Positions 40,911 through 50,304 of a DNA stretch of 64,000 bases are shown one piece after another; the first letter of the stretch is position 1; every line of letters starts with the position of its first letter. The notes beneath the pieces were generated by a model. That model saw only the letters and a program-made list of their open reading frames with translations, did no database searches and was not told the DNA's origin. Source of the stretch: DAOMFB01 sp963801475 (lineage in GTDB: Bacteria; Acidobacteriota; Thermoanaerobaculia; UBA5066). Location: assembly GCA_963801475.1 (NCBI GenBank), contig CAWDEX010000003.1:1-64000 (forward strand). The letters run 5' to 3'. Position numbers and translations under genes: made by a program.

Positions 40911-41304
40911 GCAAATGCTCGTGCTGGACTTGTGCTGTCCCCAGTGCGGCGCGGCCCTCACGGAGGGCACGCGGGTGCACCTCGACGGCCACGCGCGCCG
41001 CACCCACCAGCAGGGGGTGGTCTGGCTGAGCGCCGTCTTCGGCGAATACGGCGTGGAGGCGGACCTCGCCCTGGAGACTGGGGACGTCGTCGATCTCAGC
41101 TGCCCGAGATGCGAGGCCAGCCTGATGCTGCCGCTGGTCTGCAAGATCTGCGGCGCCGCCATGGCGTCGCTCAACATTGCCAAGGGCGGCTACCTGGAGT
41201 TCTGCTCCCGGAGCGGCTGCAAGGCCCACGCCCTCGGGGGCGCCGGCAACATCGACGACATGATGAGCCTGATGAACCGGATGTTCGAGACGCCCTACGA
41301 CTAG
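40903..41304 (+). CDS. Zinc-ribbon protein
   Basis: 133 residues from ATG 40903 (overlaps the previous gene by eight bases; ATG 40915 also possible). Four CxxC-type pairs (CCPQCG, CPRCE, CKICG, and C-x4-C in FCSRSGCKAHALGG) suggest a double zinc or iron ribbon. Short conserved-looking elements are MASLNIAKGGYLEF and NIDDMMSLMNRMFE at the C-terminus. I do not recognise a family; position before the NuoE gene suggests an accessory or assembly role. Confidence 0.78.
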   Translation: MTRQMLVLDLCCPQCGAALTEGTRVHLDGHARRTHQQGVVWLSAVFGEYGVEADLALETGDVVDLSCPRCEASLMLPLVCKICGAAMASLNIAKGGYLEFCSRSGCKAHALGGAGNIDDMMSLMNRMFETPYD

Positions 41305-41325
41305 AGCGGCCCGGGAGGTCCGTGG

Positions 41326-41805
41326 ATGGAAGTGCATCGCGGGTACGACTTCAGGAACCTCCACTACGAGGGTGAGGGCGGCGTCCTGATTCCTCTCCTG
41401 CAGAAGGTCCAGACGGAGGACGGCTACATCTCCCGCGAGCGGATCGCCGAGATCCACATGAAGACCGGGGTGCCCCTCTCGCAGATCTTCGGGGTGGCCA
41501 CCTTCTACGCGCAGTTTCGGCTTCACCCTGTGGGCCGCAACATCATCAAGGTCTGCCACGGCACGGCCTGCCACGTGGCGAAGGCCGCCGGAATTTCCAG
41601 GGCTCTGGAGGACCAGCTGAAGATCGGAGACGGGGAAACCACCCCGGATCGCGAATTCACCCTGGAAACGGTGTCCTGTCTGGGCTGCTGCAGCCTGGCG
41701 CCGGTGATCATGGTCAACAAGGACACCCACGGCAATCTCAAGCCGAGCGACCTCAGGAAGGTGCTCAAGCCCTACCGGGAGAGGCCGGTCCAGGCGGGCT
41801 CGTGA
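41326..41805 (+). CDS. stnA-like: NuoE-like [2Fe-2S] subunit of a bifurcating complex (StnA/HydC type)
   Basis: 159 residues, ATG 41326 with GGGAGGT upstream. Thioredoxin-like ferredoxin fold with Cys ligands C-x4-C (CHGTACH) and C-x3-C (CLGCC). Conserved NuoE features: GVATFYAQFRLHPVGRN and the start LIPLLQKVQTEDGYISRERI. In HydABC and Stn complexes this subunit sits beside the NuoF-type subunit and carries electrons from its flavin. Overlaps the next gene (GTGA). Confidence 0.95.
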   Translation: MEVHRGYDFRNLHYEGEGGVLIPLLQKVQTEDGYISRERIAEIHMKTGVPLSQIFGVATFYAQFRLHPVGRNIIKVCHGTACHVAKAAGISRALEDQLKIGDGETTPDREFTLETVSCLGCCSLAPVIMVNKDTHGNLKPSDLRKVLKPYRERPVQAGS

Positions 41806-43564
41806 GAATCCTGGTGGGACTGGGCACGTGCGGGGTTGCGGCGGGCGCCGAGGCGACCTACGCCGCCATTCTGGAAAAGACGGAGCCGCGGAGCGGCAGT
41901 TACCGCGTGGGGAAGACCGGCTGCGTGGGTATGTGCTACCGCGAGCCGCTGGTGGAGCTGCGCGAGGACGACGGGACGCGATGGCAGTACGGGCAGATGA
42001 CGCCGGACAGGGTCGACCGGCTGCTCGAGGAGCACCTTGGGAAGGGCAAGCCGATCGAGGAGTGGCTCGTGTGGACCAGCGGCGGCAAGGGCAAGGAGAA
42101 GGCCTTTCTCGACCGCCAGCAGCGGATCGTTCTGCGCAACTGCGGGGTGATCGACCCGGAGAGCCTCGAGGAGTACCTGGAGGTAGGCGGCTACCAGGCC
42201 CTCAAGAGAGTTCTCGACCGGAAGGACCCCGACGGCCTCGTCAAACTGATCATCGAGTCCGGTCTCCGAGGGCGCGGGGGGCGGGCTTCCTCACGGGGAT
42301 GAAGTGGCGCCTCACCCGGCTGGCCGCGGGCCAGCAGAAGTACGTGATCTGTAACGCCGACGAGGGCGACCCCGGAGCCTTCATGGATCGTTCCGTCCTG
42401 GAGAGCGACCCCCATTCGGTGCTGGAGGGGATGGCCATAGCCGGCCACGCCATCGGCTCCAGCCGGGGCTATGTCTACGTGCGCGCCGAGTACCCCATGG
42501 CCGTCGATCGGCTGAACATCGCCATCGCCCAGGCGAGGTCGCGCGGCCTCCTGGGTGACAGCGTTCTCGGCACCGGGTTCGAGTTCCACGTCGAGCTGAA
42601 GGAGGGGGCGGGGGCCTTCGTGTGCGGCGAGGAGACCGCCCTCATCGCCTCGATCGAGGGTCGCCGCGGCATGCCGCGGCTGCGGCCGCCGTTCCCCGCG
42701 GTCAAAGGTCTGTGGGATTGCCCCACCAGCATCAACAACGTAGAAACCTTCGCCAACGTGCCCTGGATCGTGCTCAACGGAGCGGAAGCGTTCAACCAGC
42801 TGGGAACGGCCAACAGCAAGGGCACGAAGGTCTTCGCCATGGCCGGAAAGATCCGGCGGGGCGGACTGGTGGAGGTCCCCATGGGGATCTCCATCGGCGA
42901 GATCGTTCACGATGTCTGCGGGGGTATCAAGGAGGACCGAAAGTTCAAGGCCGTGCAGATGGGCGGCCCCTCCGGGGGCTGCATCCCCGCGGAGCTGGAA
43001 AACACGGTCATCGACTACGAGTCCATCAACAAGACGGGCGCCATCATGGGCTCGGGCGGGCTCGTGGTGCTCGACGAGACCACTTGCATGGTGGACGTGG
43101 CCCGTTTCTTCCTGGATTTCACCCAGCGTGAGTCCTGCGGAAAGTGCACGTTCTGCCGGGTCGGCACCAAGCGGATGCTGGAGATCCTCGTCCGGATCAC
43201 CGAGGGCAAGGGCAAGGAGGGGGACATCGAGAGGCTGGAGAACCTGGCCTCCCTGGTGAAGAACAACTCGCTGTGCGGCCTGGGCCAGACCGCCCCCAAC
43301 CCGGTGCTCACCACCCTCAAGTACTTCCGCGCGGAGTACGAGGCGCACATCTCCAACCGCAAGTGCCCCGCACATCAGTGCCAGGCTCTTCTCACGTACA
43401 CCGTCAACGAGAAGTGCAACGGCTGCGGAGTGTGCGGGCGGGTCTGCTCAGCGAAGGCCATCACCGGTGAGAAACGCAAGCCCCACGTCATCGACCACAG
43501 CCGGTGCACCCGCTGCGACGAGTGCTACCGGGCCTGCCGCTTCGAAGCGATCACGAGGATGTAG
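41802..43564 (+). CDS. stnB-like: NuoF-like flavin/NADH subunit (StnB/HydB type), one frameshift
   Basis: Start GTG 41802 overlapping the NuoE stop. Residues 1-70 are a [2Fe-2S] thioredoxin-like domain (GLGTCGVAAGA, TGCVGMCYREP); then the NAD/FMN core with NADEGDPGAFMDR; N3 cluster SCGKCTFCRVGTKR with NNSLCGLG; and two C-terminal [4Fe-4S] clusters (KCNGCGVCGRVC, RCTRCDECYRAC). The frame breaks at about 42276-42281, where the family motif G-R-G-G-A-G-F needs seven G but six are present; adding one restores 587 residues. In Stn and HydABC this subunit is part of the bifurcating core: it oxidises or reduces NADH and splits electrons to ferredoxin. If the shift is real, the gene is broken. Confidence 0.92.
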
Positions 43565-43568
43565 GGCC

Positions 43569-46500
43569 GTGGAACTCGTCAAGCTTCACATCGACGGCAA
43601 GCGGGTCATCGCCGACAACCGCATGACCATTCTCGAAGTTGCCCGCGAGAACGGGATCACGTCCATTCCCACGCTTTGCCACGACGGGCGCCTCGAGCCC
43701 TTCGCCTCCTGCTACCTGTGCGTCGTGAAGGTGCAGGGGGCGCGCGCCCTGACGCCGGCCTGCTCCACCAAGGTGGCGGCGGGCATGGTGGTGGAGACCT
43801 CCAACGCGGAGATCCGGCGTTCGCGCAAAGCAGCCCTGGAGCTGATGCTCTCGAACCACTACGCGGACTGCATCGGTCCCTGCCAGCTGGCCTGCCCGGC
43901 GGGAGTGGACATCCAGGGCTACATCGCCCTGGCCGCCCTGGACAAGTACCGCGACGCCATCGCCCTCATCAAGGAGCGCAACCCGCTGCCCGCGGTCTGC
44001 GGGCGCGTCTGCACCCGTCCCTGCGAAGTCACGGGCTGCCGGCACTCCCTGCTCGACGAGGCCGTGGGCGTCGATTACATCAAGCGATACCTCTCCGACG
44101 CCGACCTGCACGACAAGAGCCCCTGGCGCCCGACCCTCGCCCCTTCCAACGGCAAGAAGGTCGCGGTGGTGGGGGCCGGCCCGGCCGGGCTTTCCTGCGC
44201 CTACTTCCTGGCCCTTCGCGGATACAAGGTCTCGATGTTCGAGGCTCAGCCCGAGGCCGGGGGGATGCTGCGCTACGGCATCCCCGAGTACCGCCTCCCC
44301 AAGGACGTGCTCGACCTGGAGATCAACCAGATCCTCGACCTCGGCGTCCAGCTGTCCACCAACGTCCAGCTCGGGCGCGACTTCACGGTCTCCAGCCTGA
44401 AGGAGGGCGGCTACGACGCCATCTTCCTGGGGCTGGGGGCCTGGGACAGCTCCAGGATGCGCGTGCAGGACGAGGACTCCCCGGGCGTACTGGCCGGCAT
44501 CGACTTCCTCAAGCAGTTCGGCCTCCGGCGCAGGATCGACATCTACGGCCGGGTGCTGGTGGTGGGCGGCGGAAACACGGCCGTCGACTGCGCGCGCACC
44601 GCCCTTCGCCTGGGCGTCGCCGAGGTGCGCATCCTCTACCGGCGCACGCGCAGGGAGATGCCCGCGAGCGAGACGGAGATCGTGGAGGCGGAGCGCGAGG
44701 GCGTGAAACTGGACTTCCTGGCCGCCCCGGTGAGGGTGCTGCGCGGGGGGGACGGCCGGGTGGCGGGGGTGGAGTGCATCCGGATGGAACTCGGAGAGCC
44801 CGATCAGAGCGGCCGCCGCAGCCCCAGGCCCCTACGCGGATCCGAATTCCGCCTCGACTGCGACTTTGTGCTCGCCGCCATCGGCCAGGGCACTCGCGTC
44901 CAGGAGCTCGTGGACGGGCGGGTGCCCAACTTCCTGCCCCTGGGCGAGTCGCTGAGCCTCACCCGCTGGCGGACCGTGGAGGTCAACGAGCGCACCTTCG
45001 AAACCACGGTGGACGGAGTGTTCTCGGGGGGCGACGTGGTCACGGGGGCGGCCACCGCCATCGAGGCCATTGCCGCCGGACGCAAGGCCGCCTACGCCAT
45101 CGACCGCTACGTGGCGACGGGCCGGGCCGAGCCCGAGCCGGTGGAGGTGTACAGCCGCAAGGACGCCTACCACGAGGTCAAGGTCGACGACCTTCCCCCT
45201 GGCTCCACCGGCGGACGACGGAGGATGCCCGTGCTCGCCCCCGCGGAGCGCGCCCTGAGTTTCGCCGAGGTGGAGACCGGCTACAGCCGCGAGGACCTGC
45301 ACCGGGAGACGGCGCGCTGCCTGGAGTGCGGCTGCACGGCGCTCTTCACCTGCGATCTGCGGCGCTACGCCACCGAGTATGGCGCCGACGTGCAGACGTT
45401 CATGGGTGAGGCCGTCGAGCACGCGGTCGACCGGCGCCACCCGCTGCTGATCCTCGACCCCAACAAGTGCGTGCTGTGCGGCCGCTGCGTTCGCATCTGC
45501 AGCGAGCTCGTCGGGGTGGCCGCCTACGGCTTCGTCGGCCGCGGCTTCAGCACCACGATCAAGCCCTCCCTCGGAGATTCCCTGCTCGACACCGAGTGCG
45601 TGAGCTGCGGGCTGTGCATCGGCACGTGCCCCACGGGGGCCATCGCCGAGAAGCTGCCCCTGACCAAGCCCGGTCCCTGGATGGTTTCCCGCGTGGAGTC
45701 GGTGTGCCCTTACTGCAGCGCCGGCTGCCGGGTGAGCTACGAGGTCTCCGGCACCACGCTGGTGCAGGTCTCGCGCGCGGCTGACGGGGGGGAATCGGCG
45801 GCAATCACTGCCGCAAGGGCCGCTTCGGCTACGGCCACGTGCAGTCGGCCGATCGCCTGCGTGGGCCGTTGCTGCGTGTCGGACGCGAGCTGCAGGAGAC
45901 GAGCCTCGACGAAGCCCTGCGCTACTCGAGCATGCGGCTCAAGGAGCTCACCCGCCGCTACAGCGGCGATCAGGTGGCCGTGTTCGTCTCTCCCCGACTG
46001 ACCAACGAAGAGATCTACCTCGCCCAGAAGCTGGCCCGGCTGGCCCTTCGCACGCACAACGTGACCTCGTTGTCCCAGCTCGTCAACCGGGAGCTGCAGG
46101 AGCCGGACGTGATTTCCACGGCCTCCTACGCGGACGTCGGAGACGCCCAGGCGCTGCTCATGGTCAACACGGCCCTCGACGAGGAGGGCTTCGCGGTGGA
46201 CATCGCCTGCAAGCAGGCCATTCGCAAGGGCGCCCGCCTCGTCTACGTCGGCCCCGAGGACAACCGCACGTCACGCTTTGCCAAGCTGCACCTGCGCTGT
46301 CTGCCCGGCGGTCAGGCCTTTGCCGTCCTCGGCCTGCTGAAGGACTACGCCGCCCTGCGGCCGGGCGCGCTCGACGGCCAGCCGGATCTGGCCCGGGCGG
46401 TGGCTGATCTCTCCGACGAGCGCCTGGAGAAGCTCTCCGGCGTGGCGCGGACCGACTCGCGCGAGGCGGCCGCCATCCTGGCCGGGACCATCCTCAAGGT

Positions 46501-47395
46501 GATGCTGTTCAACAAGGACTACCGCGGCTCGCGGCGGACTCATGACGAGCGGCTCTTCGCACAGGCGGCAGCCGCTCTGGGCTGCTCGCTGCTCGCCCTG
46601 CGCGAGAAGGCGAACGCCCAGGGGCTGCTCGACATGGGCGCCGACCCGCGCTGGCTGCCGGGCTACGTCGACCCGGCCGGCGGCGAGGCACTGGAGCAGA
46701 TGGAGAAAGAGCTGGGGGTGGTCCTGGGCGACCTCCCGCCCCCCGGCCTGGACGTGGCCCAGCTCCTGCGCGAGAAGAAGATCCGGGGCGCCGTCGTGCT
46801 CGGCGAGGACCCGTTGGGTGCTCACGGCTTTCCGCAGGACCTGCGTGACGGCCTCCTGGCCGCCGACTTCCTGCTCGTGGGCGACCTGTTCCTCACGTCC
46901 ACGGCCGCCGTCGCCACCGTGGCGTTACCGCTGTCGAGCACGGCGGAAACGAGCGGCACCATGACCAACGCCGAGCGCCGCGTGCAGGGGCTGCAGCGCG
47001 CAGTGCCCCCCGCGGGCGGGATGGAAACCTGGGAGATCCTCAGCCAGCTCGGCGGCCTGCTCGGTTACCGGTTCAAGATGAAGTACGGGTCGGTCCAGGA
47101 CGTGACCGCGGAGATCCGACGGGTCGCGCCGATCTGGGCGGGGCTCGATCCCGGCTCTGCGGGTGCTATCTGGGACACGACCGGAGTCAAGCCGCCTAGG
47201 GTCCCGTTCACCGGGCTCGGGGAGGCGTTCGTCCCGGTGCCCACTCTCGCGCTCGATACGCTGGAGGACCGCTTCGCGACCTGGTTCGCCAGGATTTTCA
47301 AGAAAGCCCGCCGGGATCGGCCCGTCGACCAGCGGTTCGTCTCGCCGAACAGCCGTGTCGCCGGTTACTCATCCGGCGAATCCGAGAGGGTCTAG
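43569..47395 (+). CDS. stnC-like: NuoG/GltD-like large subunit (StnC type), one frameshift
   Basis: Start GTG 43569. Ordered domains: [2Fe-2S] (C37, C48, C51, C65), NuoG/GltD-type cluster region (DCIGPCQLACP at ~100, more Cys at 144-157), FAD motif VVGAGPAGLSCAYF (~200), NAD(P)H motif VVGGGNTAVDCAR (~331), a CLECGC pair (~587), two [4Fe-4S] (CVLCGRCVRIC, CVSCGLCIGTC; ~633-694), and a molybdopterin-oxidoreductase Fe4S4 motif CPYCSAGC...CRKGRFGYGH (~713-755) with a NuoG-like C-terminal domain to 1275. The Moco ligand region lacks Cys/Sec (SLSQLVNR), so this is not a formate dehydrogenase. One G is missing in a tract near 45786-45792. It resembles StnC, which passes electrons between the bifurcating NuoEF core and NADP+. 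Confidence 0.9.
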
Positions 47396-47470
47396 CGGGT
47401 TTCAGACGCCCCGCAGATCCTTCGCGGGATCTGGTGCCCAAAGGTCCTGGAATCAGAAGCGCTTCCGAGA
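47395..47470 (+). repeat. Long dispersed repeat (family B), 3' half, abutting the stnC-like stop
   Basis: TAGCGGGTTTCAGACGCCCC, AAAGGTCCTGGAATCAGAAG and CGCTTCCG match the second half of the family. The hairpin has changed: CAGATCC-TTCGCG-GGATCTG (47406-47425 region) pairs perfectly instead of the usual CCCCGCGA stem. The element starts at the stop codon of the large subunit. Confidence 0.7.
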
Positions 47471-47492
47471 TGCGCGTCGATAGCGACCGCGG

Positions 47493-47806
47493 TCAGAACG
47501 GGAAGCCGACTGTGGCGGGAATGCTGACGAGACTCGTGCCCTGCACCTTGAATTAGACGGCATCGGTCTCGATGAAGAGCCGGCTCGTGGAAAAGCCGGC
47601 CCCGACGTTGTAGGAGATGTTCGAGTCCGTCCGGGTCACGGTCCCGACGCTCGGGGTTCCGGACACGTCTGACGATTTGGGAGCGTCCTGGCCGTAGTAG
47701 CCAGCTCCCCGGCCGCCGATGCCGAGCCTGAAATCGTCGGCCAGCGCCGGGCGGGCGAGCGTCAGGACAAGCAGGTCGACCACCGCTTTCCGATCTTCAT
47801 GGCCAT
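47493..47806 (-). pseudogene. Outer-membrane beta-barrel (opacity-type) remnant
   Basis: On the minus strand: LVLTLARPALADDFRLGIGG (signal peptide and start), GAGYYGQDAPKSSDVSGTPS, RTDSNISYNVGAGFSTSRLF, then an in-frame TAA (47553), after which FKVQGTSLVSIPATVGFPF ends in Phe as beta-barrels do. The product is only ~100 residues, too short for a barrel, so an internal deletion plus a stop mutation are likely. The start is uncertain because the leader is split by a frameshift near 47790. Confidence 0.65.
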
Positions 47807-48228
47807 CCCGGCTCCGGCCTGAACAGGAAATTCAACGGCGTGCCGGAAGGGGGAATGCGATCCCGCGAACCGCAGAGGCCGAGGGCGAGCTCGGCATGGG
47901 GCGCAATCCGTTTCCGAGAGACCGTCGGGTGAAGGGGAGAAGTTCTGGCCCGACATGAGGGAAACGGAGAGACTTCTCGTCCCGACGGGCCATGGATCCT
48001 AGTCGCCGGCCCGCGCGACGCCCGGCAGGAGCAGGAACGCCAGGAGGAGTCGGACCATCAGCCCGGGATCTTGTTCCCAGACACTCTCGCGCCGACGCAC
48101 CTTCTACGTCGTCGCTGCCATGGGAGCTGCCCGGAATTGCGACCCTGCACCGTTCGACCTGACCACGGCGACGCGGGTGCCGGTCGAGGGACTGGGCGGC
48201 CGGGCGTCGTTCGCGTAGGCTGAAGGTG
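47807..48228. other. Spacer with possible small remnants
   Basis: About 420 bases. A 19-codon minus-strand frame at 47999-48058 (MVRLLLAFLLLPGVARAGD) looks like a signal peptide followed by a stop, and may be a remnant. A degenerate family A motif is near 48113. No convincing gene. Confidence 0.45.
48113..48144 (+). repeat. Short dispersed repeat (family A), degenerate copy
   Basis: GCTGCCATGGGAGCTGCCCG then GAATTGCGACCC; the core has been displaced by a few bases, so this copy is weak. Confidence 0.4.
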
Positions 48229-48732
48229 ATGAGGTGGTGGCCTGCGGTGGTCGGTGTCCTGCTTCTCCTCCTGGGGCGTCGACTCTACTGGCTGTTCGTT
48301 GGCGGAATCGGGTTTGTCGTCGGTCTCTCGCTTGCCACCGGATTCACGCACCACAGACCCGACGGGACGGCTCTGCTCATCGGGCTCGGCGCCGGACTCC
48401 TTGGCATCGTCCTCGCTCTCGTTCTGCAGCGTCTGGCCATCGTCGTCGCAGGCTTCCTGGCCGGCGCCTGGCTCAGCCTGGAGGTCGTTCGAGCCGTCGG
48501 CGCTCCGATGGCCGGGACGCCGTGGATTCCGGCATTCGTCGGCGGGGTGGTCTGCGCCATCCTTGCGGCGGCCCTCTTCGACGCCGTCCTCGTCATTCTC
48601 TCCTCGCTCGTGGGAGCCTTGCTCCTTGCGGATCTTCTCGGCGGCAGTCCCCTGATGCGGGCGGTCGTCTTCATCCTGCTGGTTCTCCTTGGCGTCGCGG
48701 TCCAGACGCGGCGAAAGCACCGGGAGGCATGA
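48229..48732 (+). CDS. DUF4203-like membrane protein
   Basis: 167 residues (ATG 48229; GTG 48226 is adjacent). Six or so hydrophobic segments with Gly/Ala-rich pattern: VVGVLLLLLGRRLYWLFVGG, LLIGLGAGLLGIVLALVLQR, AIVVAGFLAGAWLSLEVV, FVGGVVCAILAAALFDAVLV and AVVFILLVLLGVAVQ, ending in a basic tail (TRRKHREA). Similar to DUF4203-type membrane proteins; function unknown. Confidence 0.75.
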   Translation: MRWWPAVVGVLLLLLGRRLYWLFVGGIGFVVGLSLATGFTHHRPDGTALLIGLGAGLLGIVLALVLQRLAIVVAGFLAGAWLSLEVVRAVGAPMAGTPWIPAFVGGVVCAILAAALFDAVLVILSSLVGALLLADLLGGSPLMRAVVFILLVLLGVAVQTRRKHREA

Positions 48733-48912
48733 GGCTCAACCCCGTCTCGGGGGCCAGCCCTCCGTCTCGTCAGCCCGGGGGCGAACTTGTGAAGAGCTAC
48801 CGGAGAGGTTGCGCTTCGAAGGACGATCTTCCGGTGTTCCGGCCTCCTTGCGAGATGAGTGTCGAAGGACCTGGCGACTCCCGGCAGACAACCGGATTCA
48901 GGCTCGGGCTGA

Positions 48913-49640
48913 TCACTTCAGCTCTTTCCGTCCCAGCCGCCGTCGGGCTTCCGTGGCGATGCCCTGCAGGATCGTCAGATGGTTTTGACTGGCAGGGTCG
49001 GACTGTTCGGGCCGCTTGCCCGTCAATTCCCAACTTCCGGTGGCCCTCGCCGGGCAGGGGCGGCATCTCGTTCGTGAAGACGTCCCCGCAGAAGACGATC
49101 CGTTCCGTCGGCAGATGTACGACGACGTCGGATTCGGAATGTCCCTCGCCCAGGTCGAGCACGCGAACTTCACGCTCCCCGTGATGGAAGGAAAGGTTGC
49201 CGCTGAAGGTCATGTCCTGCAGGCTGTACCGGCTCCCCGTCAAGTCCACATCGGAAAAGGGCCTGGCGATCACGCGTCGTGCTTCTCCTGGACCTTCCGG
49301 TTCGCTTCCGTCTCCCTGCGGCCTTCGTGGGCGCTGATGACCGTGGCTTCCGGGAAGAGATGATTGGTGTAGAGGTGATCCACGCGGGAATGGGTGTTGA
49401 TCAGAAAGCGGATCGGCTTGTCCGTGACTCTGCGAATGTCCGCCCGGAGGCTTCAGGCCATGTCGGCATTGGTCAGACTGTCGACCACGATCACATCTCT
49501 CTCGCCGACGATGACTCCGGAGCTGCTGTACCAGACGAGGGGGGGCTGCAGAAAGACGTAATGGACCGTACTCGGCGATCCCCAGCCATCGGTCGTCTTC
49601 CGTCCGGGTCGACGGGCCGGCACCGCTCCTTCGTGACCTC
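48913..49640 (-). pseudogene. Metallo-beta-lactamase fold protein, inactivated
   Basis: On the minus strand: VWYSSSGVIVGERDVIVVDS, LTNADMA, then an in-frame TGA (49451-49453 region), then SLRADIRRVTDKPIRFLINT and the metal motif reads THSRVDH, where an intact enzyme has T-H-x-H-x-D-H, so the second His is Arg. Further on there is another frameshift (after KVQEKHDA) into VIARPFSDVDLTGSRYSLQD and FCGDVFTNEMPPLPGEG, then a final frame ending ILQGIATEARRRLGRKELK. Stop, lost ligand and two shifts mean it is non-functional. Confidence 0.7.
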
Positions 49641-49768
49641 CGGAGACCTGTCCCAGCTGCCCGGGAAACCATCTGAACGATATCGCGGCCAGCCGCGAGA
49701 GGAAGAGAACAGAAGGGTCCGCGGGTCGCAGGATGAACTCGTCGGGCGTCCGGGGGCGGGCCGCCGAC

Positions 49769-50194
49769 ATCCTCGCTTCCCGGTTCCACCTGCTCGAGCT
49801 TCCGTCTCTGGTCCGCGTTCTCCTCGTGCGCCTCCCGCAGAGAGTCCCGAAGCTGCGCGTGCGCCGACGCGAGCGCCCGGATCTTGTCGAGGGTCAGCGC
49901 CGTCGTGAGGAACGAGGCCAGACGCATGAACGTCTCCCAATAGACGAAGAACGCCTTCGAATGGGGATGCAGGCTCAGCCGGTCGGAGACGAACCACGCC
50001 GCACCCGAGGCGAAGGCGAACGCCAGGCCAGACCTGCGGCCGACGTACCAGGCGGCGATGGAAACGGGGATGAAGTAGAAGGTGAAGAAGCCGAACTCGT
50101 AACCGGTGACGTAGTCGATCCTCGACAGGACGACGAGGAGTACGGCGCAGCCCAGATTGACAAGAGCGTGACGGTGCTCGATGGAGGTCCGCAT
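49769..50194 (-). pseudogene. N-terminal membrane sensor fragment
   Basis: From ATG 50194: MRTSIEHRHALVNLGCAVLL, then about four helices (SRIDYVTGYEFGFFTFYFIP, VSIAAWYVGRRSGLAFAFAS) and a coiled coil (LASAHAQLRDSLREAHEENA) at residues ~110-140. This is the input half of a signalling protein (DUF4118/MASE-like plus signalling helix). The output domain is missing; the frame continues open but into unrelated sequence, antisense to nothing known, so I treat it as a remnant. Confidence 0.6.
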
Positions 50195-50304
50195 TCGCGA
50201 CCCGCGACAGGTCCTTTGGGAGGATACCCGGACCTCGCGGACTTCGTCTCGGGTGTCGGCTGGCGGCTCGAGGTCGTGCAATCCGAATTGCACCCCCCGG
50301 CCCG

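Noticed and set aside
43569..47395. Calling the large subunit a formate dehydrogenase alpha subunit.
   Set aside because: The Cys/Sec ligand region is replaced by SLSQLVNR, and the GltD-like FAD/NAD(P)H part fits transhydrogenases.
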